Assembly: GCA_964348795.1 (NCBI GenBank)
Contig: CAYGDY010000008.1
Span: 1 to 64,000, forward strand
Reading direction: 5' to 3'
DNA length: 64,000 bases
From: JADLAT01 sp964348795
GTDB taxonomy: Bacteria > Pseudomonadota > Alphaproteobacteria > Micavibrionales > Micavibrionaceae
Shown: piece after piece, positions 50,033 through 59,002 of the stretch
How positions within the stretch are numbered: the first letter of the stretch is position 1
Layout of the letters: each line of letters starts with the position of its first letter
Program-made: the position numbers and the translations under genes
The notes under the pieces: generated by a model
Told to the model about the DNA's origin: nothing
The model's database searches: none
What the model saw: the letters and a program-made list of their open reading frames with translations, nothing else

Positions 50033-51523
50033 ATGAAACATCTTCTCTCTGTTTGTGTTTTAGGCGTGGCTTTTTGCATGATCAGTGTGCCGCCGGCGGA
50101 AGCCCGTGCGCTCTCGGATGTTCAAAATGAAGGGTTTGCCGATGTTGTTGAAAAACTCTTGCCCGCTGTTGTCAATATCTCCTCCACGCAAAAAATGGAT
50201 GCGGAAATGCCGCCGGAAGTCCAGGAAATGCCGCAATTCCCAGAAGGATCACCTTTTCAGGATTTTTTCGAGGAATTCATGGAGCGCCGGCAAGGCATGC
50301 CTCAGATGCCTCAGGTTTCTCTGGGCTCCGGTTTTGTGATTGATGCCCAGAATGGTTTGATTGTAACCAACAATCATGTGATTCGGGATGCCGAAGAAAT
50401 CCGCGTGACGTTTCAGGATGATGTGACCGTCCCTGCGGAAATTCTTGGCACCGATGAAAAAACGGATCTGGCGGTTTTAAAAGTCAAGACCGATAAAAAA
50501 CTGACAGCTGTATCGTTTGGAAACAGCGATGTGCTTCGGGTCGGGGACTGGATTGTGGCGATTGGCAATCCGTTTGGTCTGGGAGGCACCGTCACCGCAG
50601 GGATTGTTTCAGCCCGCCAGCGCGATATTAACGCCGGACCGTACGATGATTTCATCCAGACCGATGCCTCGATCAATCGGGGTAATTCGGGGGGGCCGAT
50701 GTTTAACCTGAAAGGGGAGGTGATCGGGATCAATACTGCGATCTTTTCCCCGTCCGGCGGATCTGTGGGGATTGGCTTTGCCATTCCTTCGGCTCTGGCG
50801 GCCTCTGTGATAGACCAGATCGTAAAGTTCGGCAGAACACGGCGTGGCTGGATGGGGGTCCGGATTCAGGAAGTGACGGATGAAATTGCGGAATCCTTGG
50901 GGCTCCCGAACAAGGACGGGGCGCTTGTTGCAAGCCTGACGCCCAAGGGACCCGCTTATGAAGCCGGACTCCAGCCCGGGGATGTTATTTTAGAGCTGAA
51001 CGGGCAAAAACTCGATCATATGCGCTCCCTGCCACGATTGGTGGCCGAAACCCCGATTGATTCCTCGGTTGAACTTGTATTCTGGCGCGATAGCAAGGCT
51101 CTCAAGACGAGTGTCAAAATCGGTGAACTGGAAAAGGCCGAAGCCGACGGGCTGTTGGGTTCCGATACCATGCCCAAAACGGCAGGTCTTGAAATTCCGG
51201 AGGTCGGGATGCTGGTCAAGGCCATGGAGGAGGGTCTGCGTCAGGATTACGCCATTCCCCCCACAGTGAACGGCGTGGTTATCGTTCAGGTTGCGCCTTC
51301 TTCGGAAGCCGCAAGCAAAGGGCTCTTTGAAGGCGATGTCATTGTAGAGGTCAACCAGCAGGTGATCACAGACCCCCAGAAACTTAAAGAATTGATTTCC
51401 GGTGCGACCACTGCCGGAAAACCCTCTGTCCTGCTTCTCGTAAACCGCGAAGGGGAAATGCGTTTTCTGGCGTTGAAATTGCAGAAAAAAGACACGAAAA
51501 AAGGTGTGAAAAAAGCCCGTTAG
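50033..51523 (+). CDS. degP: Periplasmic serine endoprotease DegP/HtrA (Do family)
   Basis: The product is 496 residues. A signal peptide (about 1-25, PAEARA) is followed by a trypsin-like domain with catalytic His115 (NNHVI), Asp145 (TDLAV) and Ser219 (GNSGGP), then two PDZ domains (about 265-355 and 395-480). DegP degrades or refolds misfolded periplasmic and outer membrane proteins. A Met/Pro/Gln/Glu-rich segment before the domain (about 55-95) corresponds to the regulatory LA-like loop region. Position after hflKC is typical. miaA follows 33 bp later. Confidence 0.95.
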   Translation: MKHLLSVCVLGVAFCMISVPPAEARALSDVQNEGFADVVEKLLPAVVNISSTQKMDAEMPPEVQEMPQFPEGSPFQDFFEEFMERRQGMPQMPQVSLGSGFVIDAQNGLIVTNNHVIRDAEEIRVTFQDDVTVPAEILGTDEKTDLAVLKVKTDKKLTAVSFGNSDVLRVGDWIVAIGNPFGLGGTVTAGIVSARQRDINAGPYDDFIQTDASINRGNSGGPMFNLKGEVIGINTAIFSPSGGSVGIGFAIPSALAASVIDQIVKFGRTRRGWMGVRIQEVTDEIAESLGLPNKDGALVASLTPKGPAYEAGLQPGDVILELNGQKLDHMRSLPRLVAETPIDSSVELVFWRDSKALKTSVKIGELEKAEADGLLGSDTMPKTAGLEIPEVGMLVKAMEEGLRQDYAIPPTVNGVVIVQVAPSSEAASKGLFEGDVIVEVNQQVITDPQKLKELISGATTAGKPSVLLLVNREGEMRFLALKLQKKDTKKGVKKAR

Positions 51524-51556
51524 GAAGATCACACGGCAAAAACCGCAGGAGCGTTT

Positions 51557-52417
51557 GTGACATCCCTTTCCGTCATTGTGGGCCCCACCGCCAGCGGGAA
51601 ATCCGCCCATGCCTTGGCCTTGGCCCAAGAGGTGTCGGGCGTGATCCTGAATGCCGATTCCCTTCAGCTATATGCGGGTTTGCCGCGCCTGACCGCCCAG
51701 CCTACCGCGGAAGACCAGACCCTTGTCCCGCATAGACTCTATGGTGTTTTTCATCCCAATACGCCTGTGTCTGCCGGTCTTTGGTGCCGTACGGTGATAC
51801 CGGAAATCAGGGGTATTCTGGAAACGGGCCGTGTTCCGATCCTGTGCGGGGGCACGGGATTTTATATCAAGGCCCTGATTGAAGGTCTGTCTCCCATTCC
51901 CGATATTCCACCCGCCTTTCGGGCGCAGGCTGTGGCGGAACAAAAACTCTTGGGAAACCCCGCCTTTCACAGGGCGCTGGCCTTGAAAGATCCTGAAACG
52001 GCACAGTCCCTTGATCCCTATAATACGGCGCGTCTCGTTCGGGCGTGGGAAGTGCTGGCCTTTACAGGACGGCCCCTTGCGTCTTGGCAAAGCCTGCCGA
52101 AAACCCCTCTGGCCCCCGACTGGCATTTTACGGTCCACAAAATCATGCCGGCGCGGGATCTCCTTTATGAACGCTGTCGGTCACGTTTTATGGAGATGAT
52201 CCGGCTGGGGGTTCTGGAGGAAGTTGCGGCCTTTTCGGACCGTATTGGCAAGGGCGAGATTGATCCGCAGGCTCCCCTGACACAGGCGCTGGGCTTCAAG
52301 CCCCTTGCCGGATATCTTGCGGGGACATACACCAAAGAAGAGGCCATCAAAAAGGCCGTAACGGAAACACGTCATTATGCCAAACGGCAGATGACATGGT
52401 TCCGGCATCAGATATAA
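51557..52417 (+). CDS. miaA: tRNA dimethylallyltransferase MiaA
   Basis: The product is 286 residues. It adds a dimethylallyl group to N6 of A37 in tRNAs reading codons that begin with U. P-loop GPTASGKS (9-16), NADSLQLYAGL, and CGGTGFYIKALIEGL are the family marks. The start is GTG at 51557, with AGGAG 5 nt upstream; no ATG is available. The fifth strand/insert region is somewhat shorter than in E. coli (316 residues). It is downstream of degP and likely co-transcribed. Confidence 0.93.
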   Translation: MTSLSVIVGPTASGKSAHALALAQEVSGVILNADSLQLYAGLPRLTAQPTAEDQTLVPHRLYGVFHPNTPVSAGLWCRTVIPEIRGILETGRVPILCGGTGFYIKALIEGLSPIPDIPPAFRAQAVAEQKLLGNPAFHRALALKDPETAQSLDPYNTARLVRAWEVLAFTGRPLASWQSLPKTPLAPDWHFTVHKIMPARDLLYERCRSRFMEMIRLGVLEEVAAFSDRIGKGEIDPQAPLTQALGFKPLAGYLAGTYTKEEAIKKAVTETRHYAKRQMTWFRHQI

Positions 52418-52621
52418 GCCCTTCAAAAAATAAGAACAAGACCCTTTGCCATCATCCCATGCCCCTCAGTCTGTGACCCGTATTTCTGCCTATAGCATAG
52501 AATATTCATGCAGGGTAAGTGTTTTGTCGTATTGCTGTTTTTTCTCCCGTCATCGCGTGGACGCGTGAAGACATGTTGGGTTCGTTCTGATTTGAAAGGA
52601 CTTAAGAGGAAATATAATTAC

Positions 52622-52656
52622 TTTTATATTTAAATAAACATTTTTTAAATATAAAA
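52622..52656. promoter_or_regulatory. 13-bp inverted repeat immediately before the ilvB -35 box
   Basis: TTTTATATTTAAA (52622-52634) and TTTAAATATAAAA (52644-52656) are perfect inverted repeats with a 9-nt spacer, ending 4 bp before the -35 box. It could be an UP-like AT-rich element or a binding site for a regulator such as Lrp. Confidence 0.5.
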
Positions 52657-52660
52657 TATA

Positions 52661-52690
52661 TTGACAAAATGTAATTTTAAACCCTATATA
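52661..52690 (+). promoter_or_regulatory. Likely sigma-70 promoter for ilvBH
   Basis: TTGACA (52661-52666), an 18-bp spacer and TATATA (52685-52690; TATAAT is also in register two bases later). It lies about 120 bp before the ilvB ATG. Confidence 0.6.
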
Positions 52691-52811
52691 ATCTCCTTGC
52701 GCAAGCCCGAACGATCCCGCCACCCCTTTGAAAAACACAGCAAAGAGGGGTTGATTTTGCAGTGCAAAAAACGGTAAATAGAACAAACAAAAACAAGTCA
52801 AGAGAGCGGAT

Positions 52812-54608
52812 ATGCCCATACTGAAACCTAAGCCCGATCCTGCGAAAGGCGAACACCCCAAAACGAGACAGATGACGGGCGCCGAAAGCGTGATTCAGGC
52901 CCTGATCGAACAGGGTGTCACAGTCGTGTTTGGCTATCCGGGCGGGGCCGTTCTGCCGATTTATGACGAGTTGTTCAAACACAAAGATAAAATCCGCCAT
53001 GTGCTGGTCCGTCATGAACAAGGTGCGCTCCATGCCGCGGAGGGTTATGCCCGTTCCACGGGTAAAGTCGGATGTGCGCTCGTGACATCGGGACCCGGGG
53101 CCACAAACGCGGTGACAGGGCTGACGGACGCGCTGATGGATTCCATTCCGCTGGTGTGTCTGACGGGGCAGGTGCCTTCCTTCCTGATCGGGACGGATGC
53201 GTTTCAGGAGGCTGACACCACCGGCATCACCCGCCCCTGCACCAAGCATAATTACCTGATCAAAAGCGCTGATGAAATGGCCAGTGTCATCCACGAGGCG
53301 TTTCATGTCGCCCGCTCTGGCCGACCGGGCCCTGTGGTGGTGGATATTCCCAAAGACATACAATTTGCCAAGGGCACGTACACACCGCCCAAGCGTGCGG
53401 AGGAGGAGACGTACAGGCCTCGTACGCGTCCGGACCTTTCCGCAATTGAACAGGCGGTGGAGTGGATGGTCATGGCCAAGCGCCCTGTATTTTATACAGG
53501 TGGAGGGGTCATCAATGCGGGCACAAAGGCCTGCGAAGCCTTGCGGGCGCTGGCACGGGAAACCGGCTTTCCGGTGACCTCGACCCTGATGGGGTTGGGC
53601 GCCTATCCGGCGTCGGACAAGCAATGGCTCGGGATGCTGGGGATGCATGGCACGTTCGAGGCCAACTGGGCCATGCATGACTGTGATGTCATGATCAATA
53701 TCGGCGCGCGCTTTGATGACCGTGTCACAGGCCGTGTGGACGGGTTCTCGCCCCATTCCACGAAAATCCACGTGGATATTGACCCCAGCTCCATCAACAA
53801 GAACATCCATGTGGATCTGGGGATTGTGGCCGATGCGGGGGAAGCGCTCAAAGCCATGCTGGAGATCTGGCGCGCACGGAAATACAAGGCCGATCCGGAC
53901 GCGCTCGGTCAGTGGTGGAAACAGATTGAAGGCTGGCGGGCAAAAAAGTGTCTCGCGTACAAGAATGATTCAAAAATCATCAAGCCGCAATATGCGCTGG
54001 AGCGGCTCCGGCACTTTATTCAGGCTGATAAACGCGACACGTACATCTCCACCGAAGTGGGCCAGCATCAAATGTGGGCCGCGCAGTTTTTGGGCTTTGA
54101 TCACCCCAACCGCTGGATGACATCGGGCGGTCTCGGCACGATGGGGTATGGCCTGCCCGCCGCGATTGGCGCGCAGATTGCGCATCCCAAAGCGCTGGTG
54201 ATTGACGTGGCGGGGGATGCCTCGATCCTTATGAATATTCAGGAAATGAGCACCGCCGTACAGTACCGTATGCCTGTGAAGGTTTTTATCATGAACAACC
54301 AATGGATGGGCATGGTCCGTCAGTGGCAGGAGCTCCTGCACGGGGAGCGGTATTCCGAGAGCTATACCGCCAGCCTGCCTGATTTCGTGAAACTGGCCGA
54401 AGCCTACGGCGGCGTGGGCCTGCGGGCCGAAACGCCGGACGAGCTGGATCACGTGATCCAGCAGATGTTGGCGACGGATAAAGTCACGCTGGTGGATGTC
54501 CGCGTGGCGCAAAGCGAAAATTGCTTCCCCATGATCCCGTCCGGCAAGGCCCACAACGAGATGATTTTGTCACCGGATGCTGATCAGTTTGATAAGGGGT
54601 TAGTGTAG
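52812..54608 (+). CDS. ilvB: Acetolactate synthase large subunit
   Basis: The product is 598 residues. It condenses two pyruvates (or pyruvate and 2-oxobutyrate) using ThDP, FAD and Mg2+, the first step to Val, Leu and Ile. The catalytic Glu (E69, in RHEQGALHAAEGYAR), SGPGATNAVTGL, a FAD-binding middle domain and the ThDP motif GDAS...NNQWMGMVRQWQE are present. Residues around Trp and Ala (PVKVFIMNNQWMGM, GTDAFQE) match herbicide-sensitive enzymes. The long leader precedes it. A REP-like repeat separates it from the small subunit gene. Confidence 0.95.
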   Translation: MPILKPKPDPAKGEHPKTRQMTGAESVIQALIEQGVTVVFGYPGGAVLPIYDELFKHKDKIRHVLVRHEQGALHAAEGYARSTGKVGCALVTSGPGATNAVTGLTDALMDSIPLVCLTGQVPSFLIGTDAFQEADTTGITRPCTKHNYLIKSADEMASVIHEAFHVARSGRPGPVVVDIPKDIQFAKGTYTPPKRAEEETYRPRTRPDLSAIEQAVEWMVMAKRPVFYTGGGVINAGTKACEALRALARETGFPVTSTLMGLGAYPASDKQWLGMLGMHGTFEANWAMHDCDVMINIGARFDDRVTGRVDGFSPHSTKIHVDIDPSSINKNIHVDLGIVADAGEALKAMLEIWRARKYKADPDALGQWWKQIEGWRAKKCLAYKNDSKIIKPQYALERLRHFIQADKRDTYISTEVGQHQMWAAQFLGFDHPNRWMTSGGLGTMGYGLPAAIGAQIAHPKALVIDVAGDASILMNIQEMSTAVQYRMPVKVFIMNNQWMGMVRQWQELLHGERYSESYTASLPDFVKLAEAYGGVGLRAETPDELDHVIQQMLATDKVTLVDVRVAQSENCFPMIPSGKAHNEMILSPDADQFDKGLV

Positions 54609-54652
54609 ATGTTTATCCGTAAAATAAGGTTGTATGAAACACATTAGAAATC

Positions 54653-54742
54653 CGTCATTGCGAGGAGGCGTTAGCCGACGAAGCAATCCAGAAAAATAAA
54701 AAACTGGATCGCCACGACCGCTAAAGCGGCCTCGCGATGACG
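54653..54742. repeat. REP-like palindromic repeat, copy 2
   Basis: An imperfect palindrome, CGTCATTGCGAGGAGGC...GCCTCGCGATGACG, with inner segments CAATCCAG/CTGGAT as in copy 1 (39881-39955). It is inserted between ilvB and ilvH within one operon. Confidence 0.8.
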
Positions 54743-54782
54743 ATACATAAAAAGAATTTTAAAAAAACACAAGGAACCCCCA

Positions 54783-55340
54783 ATGGTCAAAACAAAACTC
54801 AAAGCCAGTAAAAGTGTCTATGCCCCCGGGCCGGAGCAGGGGATGATCGCGCGCCATACGCTGGCGGTCATTGTCAAAAACGAGCCTGGCGTGCTGGCCC
54901 GCGTGATTGGCCTGTTCACGGGGCGTGGCTATAATATCGAAAGCCTGACCGTGGCCGAAACCGATCACGAGGAAAATACGTCCCGCATCACGGTCGTATG
55001 CTCCGGCACGCCGCAGGTGATTGAACAGATCAAGGCCCAGCTGGGCCAGATTGTCCCCGTCAAACGCGTACGGGATTTGTCTGTCGCCGGCCCGCATATC
55101 GAGCGGGAACTGGCGCTGGTCAAGGTGGCGGGCACGGGGGAGAAGCGCATTGAATCCTTGCGGATTGCCGATGTGTTTCGCGCGCGGCCGGTGGATTCCA
55201 CACTGGAATCCTTCGTGTTTGAAATCACGGGCCCCACGGAAAAGGTCGAGGCGTTTATTGCGCTGATGCGGCCTTTGGGCTTGGTCGATGTGTCCCGCAC
55301 AGGCGTGGCCGCCATTTCCCGTGGTGGTGGGCTTGATTAA
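54783..55340 (+). CDS. ilvH: Acetolactate synthase small (regulatory) subunit
   Basis: The product is 185 residues. An N-terminal ACT domain (about 22-100, RHTLAVIVKNEPGVLARVIGLFTGRGYNIESLTVAET) binds valine for feedback inhibition. The C-terminal ACT-like domain (RELALVKV...AFIALMRPLGLVDVSRTGVAAISRG) completes it. AGGAA lies before the ATG. Gap to ilvB is 174 bp and contains a REP-like repeat. The 3' end overlaps the convergent engB stop by 4 bp. Confidence 0.95.
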   Translation: MVKTKLKASKSVYAPGPEQGMIARHTLAVIVKNEPGVLARVIGLFTGRGYNIESLTVAETDHEENTSRITVVCSGTPQVIEQIKAQLGQIVPVKRVRDLSVAGPHIERELALVKVAGTGEKRIESLRIADVFRARPVDSTLESFVFEITGPTEKVEAFIALMRPLGLVDVSRTGVAAISRGGGLD

Positions 55341-55981
55341 GAGGCCTTGAACGCATAGGATTCCAAGATGGCGCGGAGTTCCGGAATGCCCGTCCCTTTT
55401 TCAGCGCTGGTTTCATGAATGGCGGGGTAGGCCGCCGCATGTTTTTTGAGAATTTCCAGTGTATCCGCCGAGAGTGTTTTGAGCGCAGTGAGGGATGTTT
55501 TATCGGTTTTGGTGAAAATAATACGGTAGGGCACGGCTGTTTCATCCAGCATTTTCATGAGTTCCAGATCGGAGTCTTTTAATCCGTGACGGGAATCGAT
55601 CAGAATAAAAACCATATGCAAGGTGGGGCGGCCCCGCAGGTAATGATAGATCAGATCCGCCCAAAGCGCCCGCTCGGTTTTTGAAACCTTGGCATAGCCA
55701 TAGCCGGGCATATCCACCAGACACAGGCGCCCCCCGAGATTAAAGAAATTGAGCTGGGCCGTGCGTCCGGGCGTGTTGGAGACATTGGCCAGTGTCTTGC
55801 GATGTGTCAGGGTATTGATCAAAGACGATTTTCCGACATTGGAGCGCCCCGCAAAGGCTACCTCGGGCAGGAACGCCTCGGGGAGCTGGGTCAGGGTTGT
55901 GATCCCCCGCATAAAATCACACGGCCCTGCAAAAAATTTGCGGGCGTGCTCGATGTCATCGGGAGAAAAATCCGTGCTCAT
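55337..55981 (-). CDS. engB: Ribosome biogenesis GTPase EngB (YihA/YsxC)
   Basis: The product is 214 residues. G1 GRSNVGKSS (45-53), G3 DMPGYG, G4 TKTDK and G5 TSAEKGTG are all present. It binds the 50S subunit and is usually essential. Its ATG overlaps the yidC stop (ATGA), so it ends the leftward rpmH-rnpA-yidD-yidC-engB operon. This order is conserved across alphaproteobacteria. Confidence 0.94.
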   Translation of the reverse strand: MSTDFSPDDIEHARKFFAGPCDFMRGITTLTQLPEAFLPEVAFAGRSNVGKSSLINTLTHRKTLANVSNTPGRTAQLNFFNLGGRLCLVDMPGYGYAKVSKTERALWADLIYHYLRGRPTLHMVFILIDSRHGLKDSDLELMKMLDETAVPYRIIFTKTDKTSLTALKTLSADTLEILKKHAAAYPAIHETSAEKGTGIPELRAILESYAFKAS

Positions 55982-57927
55982 GATTTTTTCTTTTTACTCT
56001 TTTTCGGTCTGGGTCTGGAAATGGCGGGTGTGTCGTCGGCAGGAGCGGGTGTATCTGGCGTCTCTCCCCCGAACAGGGCGTGTTCGACCTGTTGCGTGGC
56101 CATGGCTTCCAAAGGATGCACATCGGGTCCCTTGTCAATCAAGGCGTTCAGGGCGGCCTCTTTTTTGGTTTCCCCGAACAGGTGGATCGGCACGTTCAGG
56201 CTTTTCATGATGATGATTTGCTGTGTGATGCCGATATAGGCGCTGAAGGTCCAGTAAATCACAAGGCCGGAGGCAAAGTTGGACATCATGTAGGCAAACA
56301 GGAACGGCATGTAATTGGCCATGTCGCGTTGTAGGGCATCTTGCGGTGGCGGATTGAGGTGCCTTTGCAGGATCATACCCACAAGCATGAGGCAGGGCCA
56401 CACGCCAATATGCAAGGGAGGTTCCCATGGAATCAGCCCGAACAGATTGAAGATGCTGGTAGGGTCTGGCGCGGTGAGGTCTTGAATCCAGCCGAAAAAA
56501 GGCGCCTGCCGGAGTTCGATGCTCACGTAAAATGTTTTGTAGAGCGCAAAGAAGATCGGGATTTGCAGGAGAATCGGAAAACAGCCGGAAATGGGATTCA
56601 CCCCTTCTTTTTCATACATTTTCATGAGCTCTTGCTGGAGCTTGACTTTATCATCCCCGTATTGTTCCCGCAGGGCCGTGATTTGTGGTCCGACTTTTTT
56701 CATTTTGGCAAAAGACCGGTAGGAAATATTGGTCAGTGGAAAAACACTGCCCCGAATGATGAGTGTCAGGAGGATAATGGCGGCGCCCATATTGCCGGTC
56801 CATGCCCCGAGGGCGTGGAGTGCAAAAAAGAAGGGCTTGCTCATGAACCAGAACCAGCCAAAATCCACCGAAAGGTCAAAATTGGGGATCCCGAGCTGTG
56901 TCTCATAGCGCTCCAGAAGCTGGACCTGTTTCGCACCAACATACAGGTGACTGGTGACAGTGGCACTGGCCCCTATGGCCACATCCCGTGCTGTGCCGAG
57001 ATAATCAGCCTGATAAAAGCCTTTATTGTCCTTGTCTTTGACATCTCCGGAAAACGTATAGCTGTATTTGACGGTCTCGTTTTGCGGCGGGATCAGGCTT
57101 GTCAGCCAGTATTTGTCGGTGATCCCGATCCAGCCTTTCTGGGCGGAAACGGTTTTTTTCTGTTCCTTTCTCAAGCCTGCGTAACCCAGTTGGAGGAGTT
57201 CTTCTCCGATGTAGCCTACAGGGCCCTCGTATGAAACCCAGACGTTTGTATAGTGTTCCGGCACGCCTTTTTGCACGATCAGGCCGTACGGGTAAAGCGT
57301 TACGGGTTTTCCAGCGTTGTTCGTCACACGGTCTGTTACCGTAAACATGTAGTGGTCATCCAACAGGATTGTCCGTTCAAATCGCAGGCCTTGCCCGTTA
57401 TCCCAGAACAGGACAAGGGCTTGAGGTTTTGTGAGTCCAAAATCCACCTGCCAGAGCGTGTCGGCATCGGGAAGCCGGAGTGTTTTATCATCGCTGATCC
57501 AGCCATACTCTACGGTTTTGAAATATTTCATGCCTTCGGGGTTGAGCAGTGTGACCGGTTCTTTTTTATCAATGGCCTTGAAATACTCTGACAGGGCCAG
57601 ATCATCGAATTTTGCGCCTTTGAGAGCCAGAGTGCTTTTGAGGGCCTTGTTTTCGAGGGATGCGCGTCCCTGGCTTTTCCGGAGGGCTTCCTCCCGTGTC
57701 AGGATCGTTTCGGGCGCCGTGGTTCGGGCGGACGCCGCACCTTGGGTTTTTTCTATATTTTTATGTGTCAGCTGGTACTGGCGCAGGGCTTCCGCCTGTG
57801 GCTGGAGAACAAAGGCGTCATACGCAAAGTACGAAAGGGCCGCGATGATCAGAAAAATAAAAAGATTCCGCTGGTCTTCCGGTTTCATGGGGGATTCTTT
57901 TTTGTGCGGGCCTTGGAATTGAAACAT
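55978..57927 (-). CDS. yidC: Membrane protein insertase YidC
   Basis: The product is 649 residues, longer than E. coli (548). It inserts and folds inner membrane proteins. An N-terminal TM (about 22-40), a large periplasmic P1 domain (about 75-370), and five C-terminal TM segments with the conserved core MGAAIILLTLIIRGSVFPLTNISYRSFAKM and GCFPILLQIPIFFALYKTFY are visible. The basic C-terminal tail (RPRPKKSKKKKS) probably contacts ribosomes. The ATG at 57927 has AAGGT 7 nt upstream; an internal ATG at 57888 is an alternative. It sits between yidD and engB. Confidence 0.94.
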   Translation of the reverse strand: MFQFQGPHKKESPMKPEDQRNLFIFLIIAALSYFAYDAFVLQPQAEALRQYQLTHKNIEKTQGAASARTTAPETILTREEALRKSQGRASLENKALKSTLALKGAKFDDLALSEYFKAIDKKEPVTLLNPEGMKYFKTVEYGWISDDKTLRLPDADTLWQVDFGLTKPQALVLFWDNGQGLRFERTILLDDHYMFTVTDRVTNNAGKPVTLYPYGLIVQKGVPEHYTNVWVSYEGPVGYIGEELLQLGYAGLRKEQKKTVSAQKGWIGITDKYWLTSLIPPQNETVKYSYTFSGDVKDKDNKGFYQADYLGTARDVAIGASATVTSHLYVGAKQVQLLERYETQLGIPNFDLSVDFGWFWFMSKPFFFALHALGAWTGNMGAAIILLTLIIRGSVFPLTNISYRSFAKMKKVGPQITALREQYGDDKVKLQQELMKMYEKEGVNPISGCFPILLQIPIFFALYKTFYVSIELRQAPFFGWIQDLTAPDPTSIFNLFGLIPWEPPLHIGVWPCLMLVGMILQRHLNPPPQDALQRDMANYMPFLFAYMMSNFASGLVIYWTFSAYIGITQQIIIMKSLNVPIHLFGETKKEAALNALIDKGPDVHPLEAMATQQVEHALFGGETPDTPAPADDTPAISRPRPKKSKKKKS

Positions 57928-57997
57928 GGCAATACCTTAAAAATATAAGTGTGACGTTCTGAAAGTCCTGTGCTTATAGCCGATCCCGTTCCTGCAA

Positions 57998-58222
57998 TCA
58001 ATCCATGGGCGGAACGGGATCATGAAAGGGACTTTTGGACCACGGATGACAACGGAGCAGGCGCCTGAGTGACAGGATAAGGCCGACCCATGCCCCGTGT
58101 TTTTGGACCGCTTCACGGGCATAGGCCGCGCAGGTGGGATGAAAGCGGCAATGAGGGCCCGTAAAGGGTGAAATACACAGCGTGTAAAGGGAAATCAGAG
58201 TCATCAGGCACCGGCGCATCAT
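57998..58222 (-). CDS. yidD: Membrane protein insertion efficiency factor YidD
   Basis: The product is 74 residues from ATG 58222, which overlaps the rnpA stop (ATGA). The motif SLYTLCISPFTGPHCRFHPTCAAYAREAV matches YidD, with the three conserved cysteines of the family (TLCIS, HCRF, TCAAY). It is a small amphipathic peripheral membrane protein helping YidC. It lies 70 bp upstream of yidC in the same operon. Confidence 0.93.
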   Translation of the reverse strand: MMRRCLMTLISLYTLCISPFTGPHCRFHPTCAAYAREAVQKHGAWVGLILSLRRLLRCHPWSKSPFHDPVPPMD

Positions 58223-58593
58223 CTGTTGCGTTCCAGAAGGTCGAGTTTCCGCAGGCACCACTTCAAGTCCTCGCAGAGCTGGGCATAGGGGCGCGAAGCG
58301 GTTTGGGGTCGTCCGACCAGAACGTATTCTTGTCCTGCTATCCCGTATTGCGGGAGGATATCAGCCGCCACAGCCCGTAAGCGCCGTTTGATCCGGTTGC
58401 GTTTGACAGCGGATTTATCGACTTTCTTGCTGACCGTAAACCCGATTTTCTTTTCAGTGGGGGAGGGTGCGTCCTTGACCTGCAGGACCAGACCGTGGGA
58501 AACCCAGCGTCTGCCACTGGCCTGAACCGCCAGAAACGCCTTGCGTTTGCGGAGCATGCCGAGTGTACGGCTTTGGGCTTTGAGAGCATGCAT
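58219..58593 (-). CDS. rnpA: Ribonuclease P protein component
   Basis: The product is 124 residues. It helps the catalytic RNase P RNA remove 5' leaders from pre-tRNAs. The RNR signature KRNRIKRRLR is present after GFTVSKKVDKSAV. AAGG lies 9 nt before the ATG. A stable hairpin separates it from rpmH, so rnpA is expected at a lower level than L34. Confidence 0.94.
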   Translation of the reverse strand: MHALKAQSRTLGMLRKRKAFLAVQASGRRWVSHGLVLQVKDAPSPTEKKIGFTVSKKVDKSAVKRNRIKRRLRAVAADILPQYGIAGQEYVLVGRPQTASRPYAQLCEDLKWCLRKLDLLERNR

Positions 58594-58621
58594 ACCAAGA
58601 GACCTTAAAAGTGCAAAGGAA

Positions 58622-58649
58622 AAGGGCGCTCCTGATAAAAAGCGCCCTT
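58622..58649 (-). terminator. Hairpin between rpmH and rnpA (attenuator/terminator)
   Basis: AAGGGCGCT and AGCGCCCTT form a 9-bp stem, followed on the minus strand by TTTTCC. It probably lowers rnpA transcription relative to rpmH while letting some polymerase through. Confidence 0.6.
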
Positions 58650-58675
58650 AAAAACCAAAATTAAGGACAGCGCGT

Positions 58676-58810
58676 TTATGCGCTGAGGCGCTTGCGGCCT
58701 TTGGCACGGCGGCGTGCCAGAACCTGACGACCGGAACGATCGGCCATACGGGCCCGAAAACCATGGCGGCGGGCACGAACCAAACGGCTGGGTTGAAAAG
58801 TACGTTTCAT
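58676..58810 (-). CDS. rpmH: 50S ribosomal protein L34
   Basis: The product is 44 residues: MKRTFQPSRLVRARRHGFRARM..., strongly basic and matching L34 throughout. It is the first gene of the rpmH-rnpA-yidD-yidC-engB operon, preceded by a good promoter. Confidence 0.97.
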   Translation of the reverse strand: MKRTFQPSRLVRARRHGFRARMADRSGRQVLARRRAKGRKRLSA

Positions 58811-58877
58811 CTGATCTCACCGCTCCGGATCTTGTAACAGAGCGCTCCATATCTTTAAAAATTACAAAAGTGAGAGC

Positions 58878-58907
58878 CTTATACCCCTATTTTCAGGAAA
58901 TTGTCAA
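58878..58907 (-). promoter_or_regulatory. Likely sigma-70 promoter for rpmH operon
   Basis: On the minus strand: TTGACA (58907-58902), an 18-bp spacer and TATAAG (58883-58878), about 70 bp before the rpmH ATG. Confidence 0.65.
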
Positions 58908-58934
58908 CGACTAGATATAATTTTCCGGTTTTGC

Positions 58935-58963
58935 TTGATTCTTGCTGAAAAACCTTGTTTTAT
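58935..58963 (+). promoter_or_regulatory. Possible sigma-70 promoter for ilvC
   Basis: TTGATT (58935-58940), a 17-bp spacer and TTTTAT (58958-58963), 40 bp before the ilvC ATG, with TAAGGA as ribosome binding site. It faces away from the rpmH promoter. Confidence 0.45.
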
Positions 58964-59002
58964 GCGGGAAATAATTTGGCTGATCTTTAAGGATATAAAA
59001 CA

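Larger units (their letters stand above)
52418..52811. other. miaA-ilvB intergenic region: no gene, promoter and leader of ilvB
   Basis: These 394 bp contain no convincing gene. The right part holds the ilvB promoter (52661-52690), an AT-rich hairpin before it (52622-52656) and a GC-rich leader. The leader has a hairpin, ACCCCTTTG (52722-52730) with CAAAGAGGGGT (52741-52751), followed by TTGATTTT, which could act as an attenuator-like structure. No leader peptide rich in Val, Leu or Ile was found, so classical ribosome-mediated attenuation is not supported. Confidence 0.5.

Noticed and set aside
52690..52811. Leader-peptide attenuation or a riboswitch before ilvB
   Set aside because: No short ORF rich in Val/Leu/Ile was found, and no known riboswitch consensus was recognised; only one hairpin with a weak T-tract is present.
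58811..59002. A replication origin near rpmH
   Set aside because: No DnaA boxes or AT-rich unwinding array were seen; dnaA, dnaN and parAB are not in the window. The region is explained by two divergent promoters.
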